64,000 bases of DNA, taken from the NCBI RefSeq assembly GCF_000378985.1, contig NZ_KB905370.1, positions 2,217,830 to 2,281,829 on the forward strand. The letters are read 5' to 3'. This document shows positions 1-7,841 of this stretch, one piece after another. A program made the position numbers and the translations under genes. This DNA is from Ensifer sp. BR816. GTDB lineage: Bacteria > Pseudomonadota > Alphaproteobacteria > Rhizobiales > Rhizobiaceae. The notes below the pieces were generated by a model, which did no database searches, was not told the DNA's origin, and was given only the letters and a program-made list of their open reading frames with translations. Within the stretch, counting starts at the first letter, position 1, and each line of letters begins with the position of its first letter.

Positions 1-1
1 T

Positions 2-349
2 CCCTATTGGGTTCCGGGGCTGACCCCCGACAAGCCGCATCTCATCATTCCCTATACGCTCGACGCCAACGACATGCGCTTTGCCACCAATCAGGGCTTC
101 AATTCCGGCGACCAGTTCTTCACCTATCTCAAGGACACGTTCGACGTGCTCTATGAGGAAGGCAAGGAAGGCAGTCCGAAGATGATGAATATCGGCCTGC
201 ACTGCCGTCTCGTCGGCCGGCCCGGCCGGGCGGCGGCGCTCGCCCGCTTCATCGATTACGTGATGTCGCACGACAAGGTGTGGGTGCCACGACGCATCGA
301 CATTGCCCGCCACTGGTACGAGCATCATCGACCGGAAGGATTGCGCTGA
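2..349 (+). CDS. puuE: Allantoinase PuuE, C-terminal part (5' end outside window)
   Basis: An open frame enters from the left edge in phase with position 2 and ends with TGA at 347-349, giving the last 115 or so residues. The tail (MNIGLHCRLVGRPGRAAAL, then a basic end) matches the end of the polysaccharide-deacetylase-like allantoinases that replace classical zinc allantoinase in urate catabolism (allantoin to allantoate, cytoplasm). It overlaps the next gene by an ATGA/TGATG junction and is followed by uraD, allA and uraH, which fixes its role better than the fragment alone. The catalytic N-terminal part cannot be inspected. A generic NodB-type deacetylase is the alternative, but the urate operon context makes that unlikely. 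Confidence 0.85.
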   Translation, partial: PYWVPGLTPDKPHLIIPYTLDANDMRFATNQGFNSGDQFFTYLKDTFDVLYEEGKEGSPKMMNIGLHCRLVGRPGRAAALARFIDYVMSHDKVWVPRRIDIARHWYEHHRPEGLR

Positions 350-852
350 TGTTGGAACGCGAGAAGTTCGTTCGCCGCTTCGGCGGCATCTTCGAGCATT
401 CGCCCTGGGTGGCGGAGCGTGCGTTCGATCATGCCGCCGCGTCGGGGTTGACGGAGGGCAACCTCCACTCGGCGCTCTGCAACGCGTTTCGTGCGGCGTC
501 GCCGGCAGAACGCCTCGCGGTCTTGCGCGCGCATCCGGATCTTGCCGGCAAGCTGGCCGTCGCCGGCAAGCTCACCGCCGACTCGAAGTTCGAGCAGGCA
601 TCGGCGGGGCTTGACCGGCTTTCGCCGGAAGAGCATGCCCGCTTCACGGGGCTGAACGCAGCCTATATGAAGAAATTCGGCTTTCCTTTCATCATCGCGG
701 TGAAGGGGCTGACGAAGGACGATATTCTCGCTGCTTTCGAACAGCGGATTGACAATTCGAAGGAAGAGGAATTTGAAACCGCCTGTGCGCAGGTGGAGCA
801 GATCGCCCGGCTGCGGCTCAATTCCATGCTTCCGGGAGAAGATAATGCCTGA
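349..852 (+). CDS. uraD: OHCU decarboxylase UraD
   Basis: 167 residues. It converts 2-oxo-4-hydroxy-4-carboxy-5-ureidoimidazoline to S-allantoin in the cytoplasm, the third step of urate breakdown. The family signature AHPDLAGKLA is at about residues 64-73 and the conserved FGFPFIIAVKG stretch at about 108-118, close to the usual size of single-domain UraD. The ATG at 349 overlaps the puuE stop (TGATG), so the two are translationally coupled; a longer in-frame reading from 280 would run back into puuE and is not preferred. The stop (850-852) overlaps a 28-codon minicistron that leads to allA. Confidence 0.93.
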   Translation: MLEREKFVRRFGGIFEHSPWVAERAFDHAAASGLTEGNLHSALCNAFRAASPAERLAVLRAHPDLAGKLAVAGKLTADSKFEQASAGLDRLSPEEHARFTGLNAAYMKKFGFPFIIAVKGLTKDDILAAFEQRIDNSKEEEFETACAQVEQIARLRLNSMLPGEDNA

Positions 853-931
853 CATAACCGTTGCCGAACCGGCCGCCTGCGGCGTTTCGCGCCCTGGCCT
901 CAACGGCTGGACAGCCGGGTCCCGGGTTTGA
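845..931 (+). CDS. 28-codon minicistron bridging uraD and allA
   Basis: An ATG at 845 lies inside the last codons of uraD, and its frame stays open for 28 codons, stopping at TGA 929-931, which overlaps the allA ATG at 931. The product (begins [14 protein letters not shown]) resembles no family I know. Its position, overlapping both neighbours, suggests a translational-coupling spacer that carries ribosomes from uraD to allA rather than a functional protein. It could equally be a chance open frame in GC-rich sequence. Confidence 0.35.
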   Translation: MPDITVAEPAACGVSRPGLNGWTAGSRV

Positions 932-1446
932 TGTCGCATCTCATTTCAATCGAGCCGCTGACGAAGGAAGCCTTCGCTCCGTTCGGCAGCGTCATCGAGG
1001 CCGACCCGGTGTCGGCACGATTCATCAATGGTGGCAATACCGAACGGTTTCATGGGCTTGCAGTGGCCGATGCCGTCGGCGAAGGCGCCAGGGTCATCAT
1101 CAACATCTTTCGCGGCCAGGCGCGGGCCTTCCCCTATAGGCTCGCCATGATGGAGCGCCACCCGCTCGGCAGCCAGAGCTTTTCGCCACTTGACGATCGG
1201 CCCTGGCTGGCCGTCGTCGCCGAGGACGAAGGCGGGCGTCCCGGCCGGCCGCGGGTCTTTCTGGCAAGCGGTCGGCAGGGGGTCAATTACGGTCGCAATG
1301 TCTGGCACCATCCGCTGATGGCGGTCGATGCCGCCAGCGATTTCCTCGTCGTCGATCGCGATGGCCCGGACAACAACCTCGAGGAATTCTTCTACGAGGA
1401 GCCCTTCGTCATCCTCGATCCGTTGTCGAAGGAGAGCACGCGATGA
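931..1446 (+). CDS. allA: Ureidoglycolate lyase AllA
   Basis: 171 residues. Ureidoglycolate lyase releases urea and glyoxylate from ureidoglycolate, the last step of allantoin breakdown. Family features visible are the N-terminal [14 protein letters not shown] segment, the [10 protein letters not shown] motif at about residue 31, and the [15 protein letters not shown] segment at about 114-128 with the cupin-type histidines. The ATG at 931 is preferred over the adjacent in-frame TTG at 928. The last four bases overlap uraH (ATGA at 1443-1446), so puuE-uraD-allA-uraH is one tightly packed operon. Confidence 0.92.
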   Translation: MSHLISIEPLTKEAFAPFGSVIEADPVSARFINGGNTERFHGLAVADAVGEGARVIINIFRGQARAFPYRLAMMERHPLGSQSFSPLDDRPWLAVVAEDEGGRPGRPRVFLASGRQGVNYGRNVWHHPLMAVDAASDFLVVDRDGPDNNLEEFFYEEPFVILDPLSKESTR

Positions 1447-1805
1447 GCAAGACCGGCCGTCTGACGACCCATGTTCTAGACACCGCACTCGGCAAGCCGG
1501 CAGCGGGGCTGCGGATCGACCTCTATCGGCTGGACGGCGGGGAGCGGCAATTGATCCGCACCGTCCGCACGAACAGCGACGGCCGGGTCGACGATCCGCT
1601 CGCCGAGGGTGCGGAATTTGCGGCGGGCCATTACGAGCTGGTCTTTCATGCGGGCGACTATTTGCGTGCGGTCGGCGCGTCGCTGTCGGAACCGGCCTTC
1701 CTCGACCTCATCCCGTTGCGGTTCGGCATCGCCGATGCCGCGAGCCACTATCACGTGCCGCTGCTGCTCTCGCCCTACGGCTATTCGACCTATCGCGGCA
1801 GCTAG
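1443..1805 (+). CDS. uraH: 5-hydroxyisourate hydrolase UraH
   Basis: 120 residues, a transthyretin-related protein that hydrolyses 5-hydroxyisourate to OHCU, the step between PuuD and UraD. The opening [21 protein letters not shown] and the C-terminal tetrapeptide YRGS are diagnostic: the first supplies the active-site His, the second distinguishes the enzyme from true transthyretins. Length is typical of bacterial forms. It is the last gene of the + strand operon and converges on lldD about 55 bp downstream. No clear terminator is visible between them. Confidence 0.95.
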   Translation: MSKTGRLTTHVLDTALGKPAAGLRIDLYRLDGGERQLIRTVRTNSDGRVDDPLAEGAEFAAGHYELVFHAGDYLRAVGASLSEPAFLDLIPLRFGIADAASHYHVPLLLSPYGYSTYRGS

Positions 1806-1860
1806 AGCAAGGCCCGATCCGGTTGAAGCGCTGCTGCGTGCCGGCACTGCGCTTGGCGCG

Positions 1861-3006
1861 TCACATCGCGTAGTCGGCGATGACGTCGCGGCCCACTTCG
1901 TTGATGTTGCGCTTGCCGCAGAGCGCCATGGTGATGTCCATCTCCTTGCGGATGATGTCGAGTGCCAGGGTCACGCCCTCCTTGCCCATCGCGCCCAGAC
2001 CGTAAAGGAAGGGGCGGCCGATGAAGGTGCCCTTGGCACCCAGCGCGACGGCCTTCAGCACGTCCTGTCCGGAGCGGATGCCGCCGTCGAGATGGACCTC
2101 GACCTGATCGCCGACAGCGTTGATGATCTTCGGCAGCATGCTGATCGAAGACGGCGCGCCGTCGAGCTGGCGGCCGCCATGGTTGGAGACGATGATGGCG
2201 TCGGCGCCGGTCTTCGCCGCCATTTTCGCGTCTTCCGGATCGAGGATGCCCTTCAGGATGAGCGGGCCGCCCCAGCGCTCCTTGATCCACTCGACGTCCT
2301 TCCAGGAGAGCTGCGGATCGAACTGCTCCGCGGTCCAGGCATGGAGCGAGGAGAGGTCGGTGACGCTCTTGGCGTGGCCGACGATGTTGCGGAAGGTGCG
2401 CCGGTTCGTGCCGAGCATCTTCATGCACCAGCCTGGCCGCGTCGCCATCATCCAGAGATGCTTCGGCGTCATGCGCGGCGGCGCCGACAGACCATTGCGA
2501 AGATCCTTGTGGCGCTGGCCGAGGATCTGCAGGTCGAGTGTCAGGACGAGCGCCGAACATTTCGCCGCTTTCGCCCGGTCGATGAGGTTGAGCACGAATT
2601 CGCGCTCGCGCATCACATAGAGCTGAAACCAGAACGGCTTTGTCGTGACCGAGGCGACGTCCTCGATCGAGCAGATGCTCATGGTCGAGAGCGTGAAGGG
2701 GACCCCATGGGCCTCCGCTGCCTGGGCCGCCAGCATTTCCCCGTCGGCGTGCTGCATGCCGGTCAGGCCGGTCGGGGCAAGGGCGACCGGCATCGACACC
2801 TTCTGGCCGATCATCGTCGTTTCGAGCGATCGATTGGTCATGTCGACCAGCACCCGCTGGCGCAGCTTGATCTTCGCAAAATCCTCCTCGTTGGCTCGAT
2901 AGGTGCCCTCCGTCCAGGCGCCGCTGTCGGCGTAGTCGAAGAAGAGCTTCGGCACCCGCCGCCTGGCGAGTTCCTTGAGGTCGCTGATGTCGAGGATTTG
3001 CGCCAT
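1861..3006 (-). CDS. lldD: FMN-dependent L-lactate dehydrogenase / alpha-hydroxy acid oxidase
   Basis: 381 residues. A TIM-barrel FMN enzyme oxidising L-2-hydroxy acids, most likely L-lactate to pyruvate, at the inner face of the membrane. The family active-site block SNHGGRQLDGAPSS (catalytic His and Arg) sits near residues 271-284, followed by the flavin phosphate motifs HLDGGIRSG and GRPFLYGLGA. A GAGGGC ribosome-binding site precedes the ATG. It lies downstream of guaD on the same strand after a 102-bp gap holding an 11-bp inverted repeat. Sequence alone does not separate lactate from glycolate or other hydroxy-acid substrates. Its presence inside a purine cluster is curious, since glyoxylate/glycolate metabolism would also fit. 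Confidence 0.85.
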   Translation of the reverse strand: MAQILDISDLKELARRRVPKLFFDYADSGAWTEGTYRANEEDFAKIKLRQRVLVDMTNRSLETTMIGQKVSMPVALAPTGLTGMQHADGEMLAAQAAEAHGVPFTLSTMSICSIEDVASVTTKPFWFQLYVMREREFVLNLIDRAKAAKCSALVLTLDLQILGQRHKDLRNGLSAPPRMTPKHLWMMATRPGWCMKMLGTNRRTFRNIVGHAKSVTDLSSLHAWTAEQFDPQLSWKDVEWIKERWGGPLILKGILDPEDAKMAAKTGADAIIVSNHGGRQLDGAPSSISMLPKIINAVGDQVEVHLDGGIRSGQDVLKAVALGAKGTFIGRPFLYGLGAMGKEGVTLALDIIRKEMDITMALCGKRNINEVGRDVIADYAM

Positions 3007-3076
3007 GGTTCGCCCTCATCGAATGGAGATTACGGACGCCTTATCATGTTTCGAAAAGGGTTGTAATAGTTGCAAC

Positions 3077-3109
3077 AGAAAAGAGGTAAAAAAAATTGAC
3101 CTCTTTTCT
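3077..3109. repeat. 11-bp perfect inverted repeat downstream of guaD
   Basis: AGAAAAGAGGT at 3077-3087 and its exact complement ACCTCTTTTCT at 3099-3109 flank an 11-nt A-rich spacer. The right arm touches the guaD stop codon. On the - strand it would fold into a hairpin with a U-rich loop; because the T run is in the loop and not after the stem, it is not a textbook terminator. It could equally be a dyad operator in front of lldD. Confidence 0.6.
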
Positions 3110-4425
3110 CAGGCGATGGCGAGCACCGATTTTGCCGGTTTGCCGGCCACATAGGCCTCGACGATCGAGCGGTCGTCGCCCATCGTCTGCAAAAGGAAGA
3201 GCTCGTCGGCGAGCGAGTTGACCACTTCGGCCCTGAGCGCCATGGCCGGCGTCGCCGCCATGTCGAGCACCGTGAGGTCGGCATCCGTGCCCGGCTCCAG
3301 CGTGCCGATGCGGTCGACGAGCGATAGTGCCTCGGCGTTGCCGCGGGTCATCATGTAGAAGCTGTCGAAGGGGTTCAGCCGCTCGCCCTGCAACTGCAGG
3401 ATCTTGTAAGCCTCGTCGAGCGTCTTCAGCATCGAATAGCTGGTGCCGCCGCCGATGTCGGAGGCGACCGAGACGCGCACCGGCTTGTCGCGTCGCGTCA
3501 AAGCGCGAAGCGGAAACAGGCCGGAGCCGAGGAAGAGGTTGGATGTCGGGCAGAAGACGGCGACCGAGCCGGTCTCGCTCATCGCATCGGCTTCGCGCTC
3601 TGAGAGATGAATGCAATGTCCGAAGAGGCTCTTGCGCCCGAGCAGGCCGTGGCGGGCATAGACGTCGGTATAATCCTTGGCTTCCGGATAGAGTTCGCAG
3701 GTGAAGGCGATCTCGTCGCGATTTTCGGAGAGATGCGTCTGCACGTGCAGGTCGGGAAACTCGCGGACCAGCGATTTCGCCACCTCCATCTGCTCCGGCG
3801 TCGAGGTGATCGCGAAGCGCGGGGTGATGGCGACGTGGTTGCGGCCCTTGCCGTGCCAATCGGCAATCACCGCCCGCGTCTCGTCATAGCTCATCTGAGG
3901 CGTGTCGAGCAGGCCCTGCGGGGCATTGCGGTCCATCATCACCTTGCCGGCGACCATGCAGGTGCCGCGTCTGAGGCTCTCGGCAAAGAAGGCATCAGCG
4001 GACGCCTTGTGCACTGAGCAATAGGCCGTCGCCGTCGTCGTGCCGTGGCGAACCATCTCGTCGAAAAAGCGCACCGCGATCCGCTCCGCATGTGCCGTCT
4101 CCACGAAGCGGCATTCCTCCGGGAAGGTGTAGGTGTTCAGCCATTCCAGCAGGTTGGCCGCGTAGGAAGCCATCACCTGCATCTGCGGGAAATGCAGATG
4201 CGTGTCGATGAAGCCCGGCACGATGAGGTGCGGGCGGTGATCGATCTCCTCCACCCCTTCCGGAGCTGCTGCCTTTACGGTCGCGTAAGGGCCGCAAGCC
4301 CTGATCACCCCATCCTCGACGAGCAGCGCGCCGTCGCTTTCATAGGCATAGGCGGCGCTGTCGTCGATGCTCTCCGGCGCCCGGTTGAAGCTCAGCGTGC
4401 GGCCGCGGATGAGGGTGGGTGTCAT
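3109..4425 (-). CDS. guaD: Guanine deaminase
   Basis: 438 residues. A zinc-dependent amidohydrolase converting guanine to xanthine and ammonia. The metal-binding HLHFPQM motif lies at about residues 76-82, with further ligand regions VQTHLSEN near 229-236 and FGHCIHLSE near 268-276, and ASDIGGG near 318. Length fits bacterial GuaD. The ATG at 4425 has a GGGGAG site six bases upstream and overlaps the end of puuD by four bases (4422-4425), so it is co-translated with the urate oxidase. This links guanine salvage to the urate pathway. Substrate assignment rests on family resemblance plus context. Confidence 0.92.
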   Translation of the reverse strand: MTPTLIRGRTLSFNRAPESIDDSAAYAYESDGALLVEDGVIRACGPYATVKAAAPEGVEEIDHRPHLIVPGFIDTHLHFPQMQVMASYAANLLEWLNTYTFPEECRFVETAHAERIAVRFFDEMVRHGTTTATAYCSVHKASADAFFAESLRRGTCMVAGKVMMDRNAPQGLLDTPQMSYDETRAVIADWHGKGRNHVAITPRFAITSTPEQMEVAKSLVREFPDLHVQTHLSENRDEIAFTCELYPEAKDYTDVYARHGLLGRKSLFGHCIHLSEREADAMSETGSVAVFCPTSNLFLGSGLFPLRALTRRDKPVRVSVASDIGGGTSYSMLKTLDEAYKILQLQGERLNPFDSFYMMTRGNAEALSLVDRIGTLEPGTDADLTVLDMAATPAMALRAEVVNSLADELFLLQTMGDDRSIVEAYVAGKPAKSVLAIA

Positions 4426-5654
4426 CGTGTCTCCCCGGCGGCGCTCTCGAACCAGGCTGTGAGCAGCCTGCGTTCGTCCGCCGTCATGTCGGTTATGTTA
4501 CCGGGCGGCATGGCGTGGCTTCGCCCCGCCTGGATATAGATTTCACGCGCCAGCGCGGCAATCTCGGCGTCGCCCTCGAGTATGACGCCCTTCGGGGCGC
4601 GGGCAATGCCCTCGTAGACGGGCTCGGCGGCATGGCACATGGTGCAGCGGGTCGAGATCGTGTTCCTGACTGCGGGGAAATGTTCATTCTCGGCAAAGCG
4701 CTCAAAAGCGGGTGCCGCCCCAGCCCGCTCTTCGCCGGTCAGCACTTTCGGCACGGTCGACAGCCACACGATCAGGATGAAGAGGATTACTGTCGCGAGC
4801 CAGGTCCAGGTCGGCTTGCCCTTGCGCGCATGGGTGGTGTTGAACCAGTGGCGGATCGTCACGCCCATCAGGAGCACCAGGGCCGCGATGATCCAGTTGA
4901 ACGCCGTCGCGAAGGCGAGCGGATAGTGGTTCGACAGCATGAAGAAGATGACCGGCAAGGTCAGGTAGTTGTTGTGCAGCGACCGCTGCTTGGCCTGGGC
5001 GCCGAGCCTCGGATCGGGCGTGCGGCCGGCGATCAGGTCGGCGACGACGATCTTCTGGTTGGGGATGATGATAAAGAAGACGTTGGCAGACATGATCGTC
5101 GCCGTGAAGGCGCCGAGATGCAGGAAGGCCGCGCGGCTGGTAAAGACCTGCGTATAGCCCCAGCCCATGGCGACGAGCACGACATAAAGGAGGGCCATCA
5201 GGCCCCAGGTGTTGTTGCCGATCGGCGACTTGCAGAGAAGGTCATAGAAAATCCAGCCGACACCGAGCGAAGCAAGCGAAATCAGGATCGCCGTTGTGGC
5301 TGAGATATCCAGCACATGCCGGTCGACCAGGAAGAGATCGGCACCGCCGTAATAGACGATGCAGAGCATTGCGAAGCCCGAGAGCCATGTCGAATAGGAC
5401 TCCCATTTGAACCAGGTGAGATGTTCCGGCATCGTGGCCGGCGCCACCAGATATTTCTGGATGTGGTAGAAACCGCCGCCATGCACCTGCCATTCTTCGC
5501 CATAGGCGCCGGGCGGCAGGTGGTCGCGCTTCACCAGGCCAAGGTCGAGCGCGATAAAATAGAAGGACGAGCCGATCCAGGCGATGGCGGTCACCACATG
5601 CAGCCAGCGGACGGCAAAGGCCAGCCATTCCCAGGCGATGGCGAATTCGTACAT
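4422..5654 (-). CDS. puuD: Membrane urate oxidase PuuD with C-terminal cytochrome c domain
   Basis: 410 residues. The N-terminal 300 or so residues carry about eight hydrophobic helices and begin with the AWEWLAFAVRWLHVVTAIAWIGSSFYF segment typical of the PuuD family; the C-terminal region has a single haem-binding CTMCH motif near residue 337 (TRCTMCHAAEP), as in a c-type cytochrome. These proteins oxidise urate to 5-hydroxyisourate at the inner membrane and pass electrons to the respiratory chain instead of using uricase. AGGGGA precedes the ATG. It heads a puuD-guaD unit behind the LysR gene. Confidence 0.93.
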   Translation of the reverse strand: MYEFAIAWEWLAFAVRWLHVVTAIAWIGSSFYFIALDLGLVKRDHLPPGAYGEEWQVHGGGFYHIQKYLVAPATMPEHLTWFKWESYSTWLSGFAMLCIVYYGGADLFLVDRHVLDISATTAILISLASLGVGWIFYDLLCKSPIGNNTWGLMALLYVVLVAMGWGYTQVFTSRAAFLHLGAFTATIMSANVFFIIIPNQKIVVADLIAGRTPDPRLGAQAKQRSLHNNYLTLPVIFFMLSNHYPLAFATAFNWIIAALVLLMGVTIRHWFNTTHARKGKPTWTWLATVILFILIVWLSTVPKVLTGEERAGAAPAFERFAENEHFPAVRNTISTRCTMCHAAEPVYEGIARAPKGVILEGDAEIAALAREIYIQAGRSHAMPPGNITDMTADERRLLTAWFESAAGETR

Positions 5655-5811
5655 TCAGGTCCCCTTTCTCTCCGGTGTCGCAGCTTGCGAGAAAAAACGG
5701 GAGTGGGGAAGGGGTGACACAATCACTCGATCGTAATCCACCGCCAATGCCGGCGCCCTTGAAACCGATTTTGTCCAAAAGGTTAGAGCGGCGTTCTCGG
5801 AAGCCGGTTCA

Positions 5812-6717
5812 TCACTGGCCTGCAATGTCGCCTGGATTGAGCTTGCCAAGGATCCAGTCGCGGAAGGCGCGGATCTTGGGGGTATTGCGGCGGGCATAGG
5901 GATAAACCAGCCAATAGTCGTGACCATCGCTGCAGCGCAGCTCGAATGGCTGGTAAAGCCGCCCAAGGGCAACGTCGTCGCCATAGAATTCCGGCATCAG
6001 GATCGCGACGCCCTGGCCCGCGACCGCTGCCCGCGCCTCGAAGGCTTGGGCGCCGAGCCGGCTCGCCGTGCGGCCAGCCAGATCCGGGTCGTTGACGCCG
6101 GCGGCGCGGAACCATAACTGCCACCAGGGATCTCGCGGGTCGATGATGCGGAGCTTCAGAAGGTCTCGCGGGGAGCGCACGCCGCCGATCGTCGCGGCTA
6201 GGGCGGGGCTGAGCATCGGGGTAAACTCCACCCGCATCAGCTGATGGCTCACAAGGCCCGGCCATTCGCCATTGCCGGAGCGGATTGCCACGTCGACCGA
6301 CTCCTTGTTGAAATCGATGATTGCGTCGTTCGCCACGAGACGTACGGCGATATTCGGGTGTGCGAGCTGGAACGTGCCGATCTCTCGGGCAAGCCATTGC
6401 GAGGCAAAGGTCGCAGTCGAGTTGATGAGCAGAGCCGCTTCCGTGTCGCCGCGCGCCGAGGCGACCGCGTCGTGCAGCAGTTCGAATGCTTCGGTCACCT
6501 TCGGCGACAACCGCTGGCCCACTTCCGTCAACGTCACCTGGCGCGGCTTCCTCAGGAACAGCGGCTCGCCGACGTTCTCCTCGATGAGCTTGATCTGGTA
6601 GCTGACCGCTGTCTGGGTCATGCCAAGCTCCTCGCCCGCCTTGGTGAAGCTGCCGAGCCGGGCGGCGGCCTCGAAGACCCTCAGCGCATTGAGCGGGAAC
6701 TGCTTCGACATCTTCAT
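5812..6717 (-). CDS. LysR-family transcriptional regulator (GcvA-like)
   Basis: 301 residues from the preferred ATG at 6717, which has GAGAG seven bases upstream; an in-frame ATG at 6738 would add seven residues. The N-terminal winged helix-turn-helix (LNALRVFEAAARLGSFTKAGEELGMTQTAVSYQIK) is clear and the remainder is the periplasmic-binding-like effector domain. It is transcribed in the same direction as, and 157 bp upstream of, puuD-guaD, so regulation of purine catabolism is a reasonable inference. The effector is not evident from sequence. Confidence 0.88.
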   Translation of the reverse strand: MKMSKQFPLNALRVFEAAARLGSFTKAGEELGMTQTAVSYQIKLIEENVGEPLFLRKPRQVTLTEVGQRLSPKVTEAFELLHDAVASARGDTEAALLINSTATFASQWLAREIGTFQLAHPNIAVRLVANDAIIDFNKESVDVAIRSGNGEWPGLVSHQLMRVEFTPMLSPALAATIGGVRSPRDLLKLRIIDPRDPWWQLWFRAAGVNDPDLAGRTASRLGAQAFEARAAVAGQGVAILMPEFYGDDVALGRLYQPFELRCSDGHDYWLVYPYARRNTPKIRAFRDWILGKLNPGDIAGQ

Positions 6718-6767
6718 GGATAAGCTCTCTTGATGCATGCAGACGGATGTTCGATTGGAGTTCGAGC

Positions 6768-7022
6768 ATGTTCGGCGGCATGCTGCAAGTCAACTTCACC
6801 GGATTCGAGGGTGCTCAGATGTCCTGCGATGTATTGGAATATGCTGAAAGAAAACCGCTTCTCTCGTTCACAGGAGCAGTCCGGACAGTCACCGTTGCCT
6901 TTCGTCGGATGAGAGGGCGGCGCTTGAATCTCGACCTCGACTCCACGTCCGAATACATGAAAAAGGATCTGGGTTTCCTCGATGGGCGCATGCCACGTTG
7001 CGAGGACGAGATGCGGCGGTAG
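6768..7022 (+). CDS. Small hypothetical protein
   Basis: 84 residues from the ATG at 6768, which has GGAG eight bases upstream; an upstream in-frame ATG at 6747 lacks a good site. It diverges from the LysR gene by 50 bp. The C-terminal half is basic and then acidic (RRMRGRRLNLDLDSTSEYMKK, then DLGFLDGR), faintly like small rhizobial proteins of the DUF1127 type, but I do not assert that family. No signal peptide or membrane segment. The ribosome-binding site and divergent position make a real gene plausible. Confidence 0.45.
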   Translation: MFGGMLQVNFTGFEGAQMSCDVLEYAERKPLLSFTGAVRTVTVAFRRMRGRRLNLDLDSTSEYMKKDLGFLDGRMPRCEDEMRR

Positions 7023-7115
7023 CACACCGCGGTTTCGCAACTGTCCATCCTTTTTCGTGCGAGACCGCCCCCTTTTTCGGGCATTGCGACGGTGCTGGCG
7101 CTTATGCTTCGCGCG

Positions 7116-7748
7116 CTAAACTCCGTCGCGATTTTGGCCTTCCTTATGACGGCGGTAGTAGCGAGCCGACTTCGCCCTACTGCCACAGGCCGCCATGCTG
7201 CACCAGCGACGAGGCTTTCCACGGCCACGATCAATGAAGAGCCAGGAACACCGTTCGCAGTTCCTCATGCGGGGCAGGTCATCACTCCGCAACAGTGATT
7301 CAGTGGCGATCGCAATCCGTGCAAGAAGCAACGCCAAGCCGCATTGTTGGGCCGATGCGGTCCAGAGAAAGCGCTCGTCGCCTCTGTCGAGGCTAGCCTC
7401 GCAGAGCGCAGCCTTGATTTGCTTTTCGACCTTTGACCGTTCGTACCAGGGCCATTCGGATCCCGCCTGTTCGGCCATCAGGCAAATGTGCAACGTCTCG
7501 CGAAATGCCCGCAGAGAATCCAGCGCATGCTGTGCGGTTTGCGGACCCGTATGCGCAAGCCGCGTCAGCTGGCTAGCTTCGTCCTCGGTTAAAAGCTTGG
7601 TAGCCGTACCCCACCGGAGAGCTGCGCCGTAGTCGACAAGCCGCTCCACATCCCGAGCTTTGTTCGCCCCTCCAGCCGTATTCAGGAAGTCAAGGGCGAC
7701 ATGTCCGCCAACAAAATCTTCTTCCTCCCATACCGATCCAGTCGTCAT
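7116..7748 (-). CDS. ABATE/CGNR zinc-finger regulator
   Basis: 210 residues. The N-terminal part (FVGGHVALDFLNTAG) matches the start of the ABATE domain, thought to bind a small ligand, and the C-terminal end carries the CGNR-type zinc finger: CERC near residue 164, then RRWCSMAACGSRAKSARYYRR. In this copy the family's CGNR core reads CGSR. Proteins of this group are regarded as stress- or metabolite-responsive transcription factors. It diverges from an alpha/beta hydrolase across 93 bp that hold a promoter and a palindrome, so it probably controls that hydrolase and itself. Confidence 0.85.
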   Translation of the reverse strand: MTTGSVWEEEDFVGGHVALDFLNTAGGANKARDVERLVDYGAALRWGTATKLLTEDEASQLTRLAHTGPQTAQHALDSLRAFRETLHICLMAEQAGSEWPWYERSKVEKQIKAALCEASLDRGDERFLWTASAQQCGLALLLARIAIATESLLRSDDLPRMRNCERCSWLFIDRGRGKPRRWCSMAACGSRAKSARYYRRHKEGQNRDGV

Positions 7749-7769
7749 TTCTTACCCTTAAATTTTGAT

Positions 7770-7800
7770 TTGACAGTGATATTGGGTGCGTTCACATTAT
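7770..7800 (+). promoter_or_regulatory. Putative promoter of the alpha/beta hydrolase gene
   Basis: TTGACA at 7770-7775 matches the -35 consensus; a -10-like CATTAT lies at 7795-7800, 19 bp away. The -10 region overlaps the left arm of the palindrome at 7798-7829, a layout typical of repression. Confidence 0.5.
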
Positions 7801-7829
7801 CACCGTTTATTGCATCGATAAAGGTGATA
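7798..7829. promoter_or_regulatory. Palindromic operator between the divergent regulator and hydrolase genes
   Basis: TATCACC (7798-7804) and GGTGATA (7823-7829) are perfect complements, and the inner TTTAT/ATAAA pair extends the dyad with one unpaired base. The site ends 12 bases before the hydrolase ATG. Likely the binding site of the adjacent CGNR regulator; this is inference from position and symmetry. Confidence 0.65.
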
Positions 7830-7841
7830 CGGGAGAATGGC

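Noticed and set aside
1609-3066. Long + strand ORF opposite lldD
   Set aside because: It lies antisense to an intact, motif-complete lldD gene; its codon pattern is the GC-rich shadow of the real gene.
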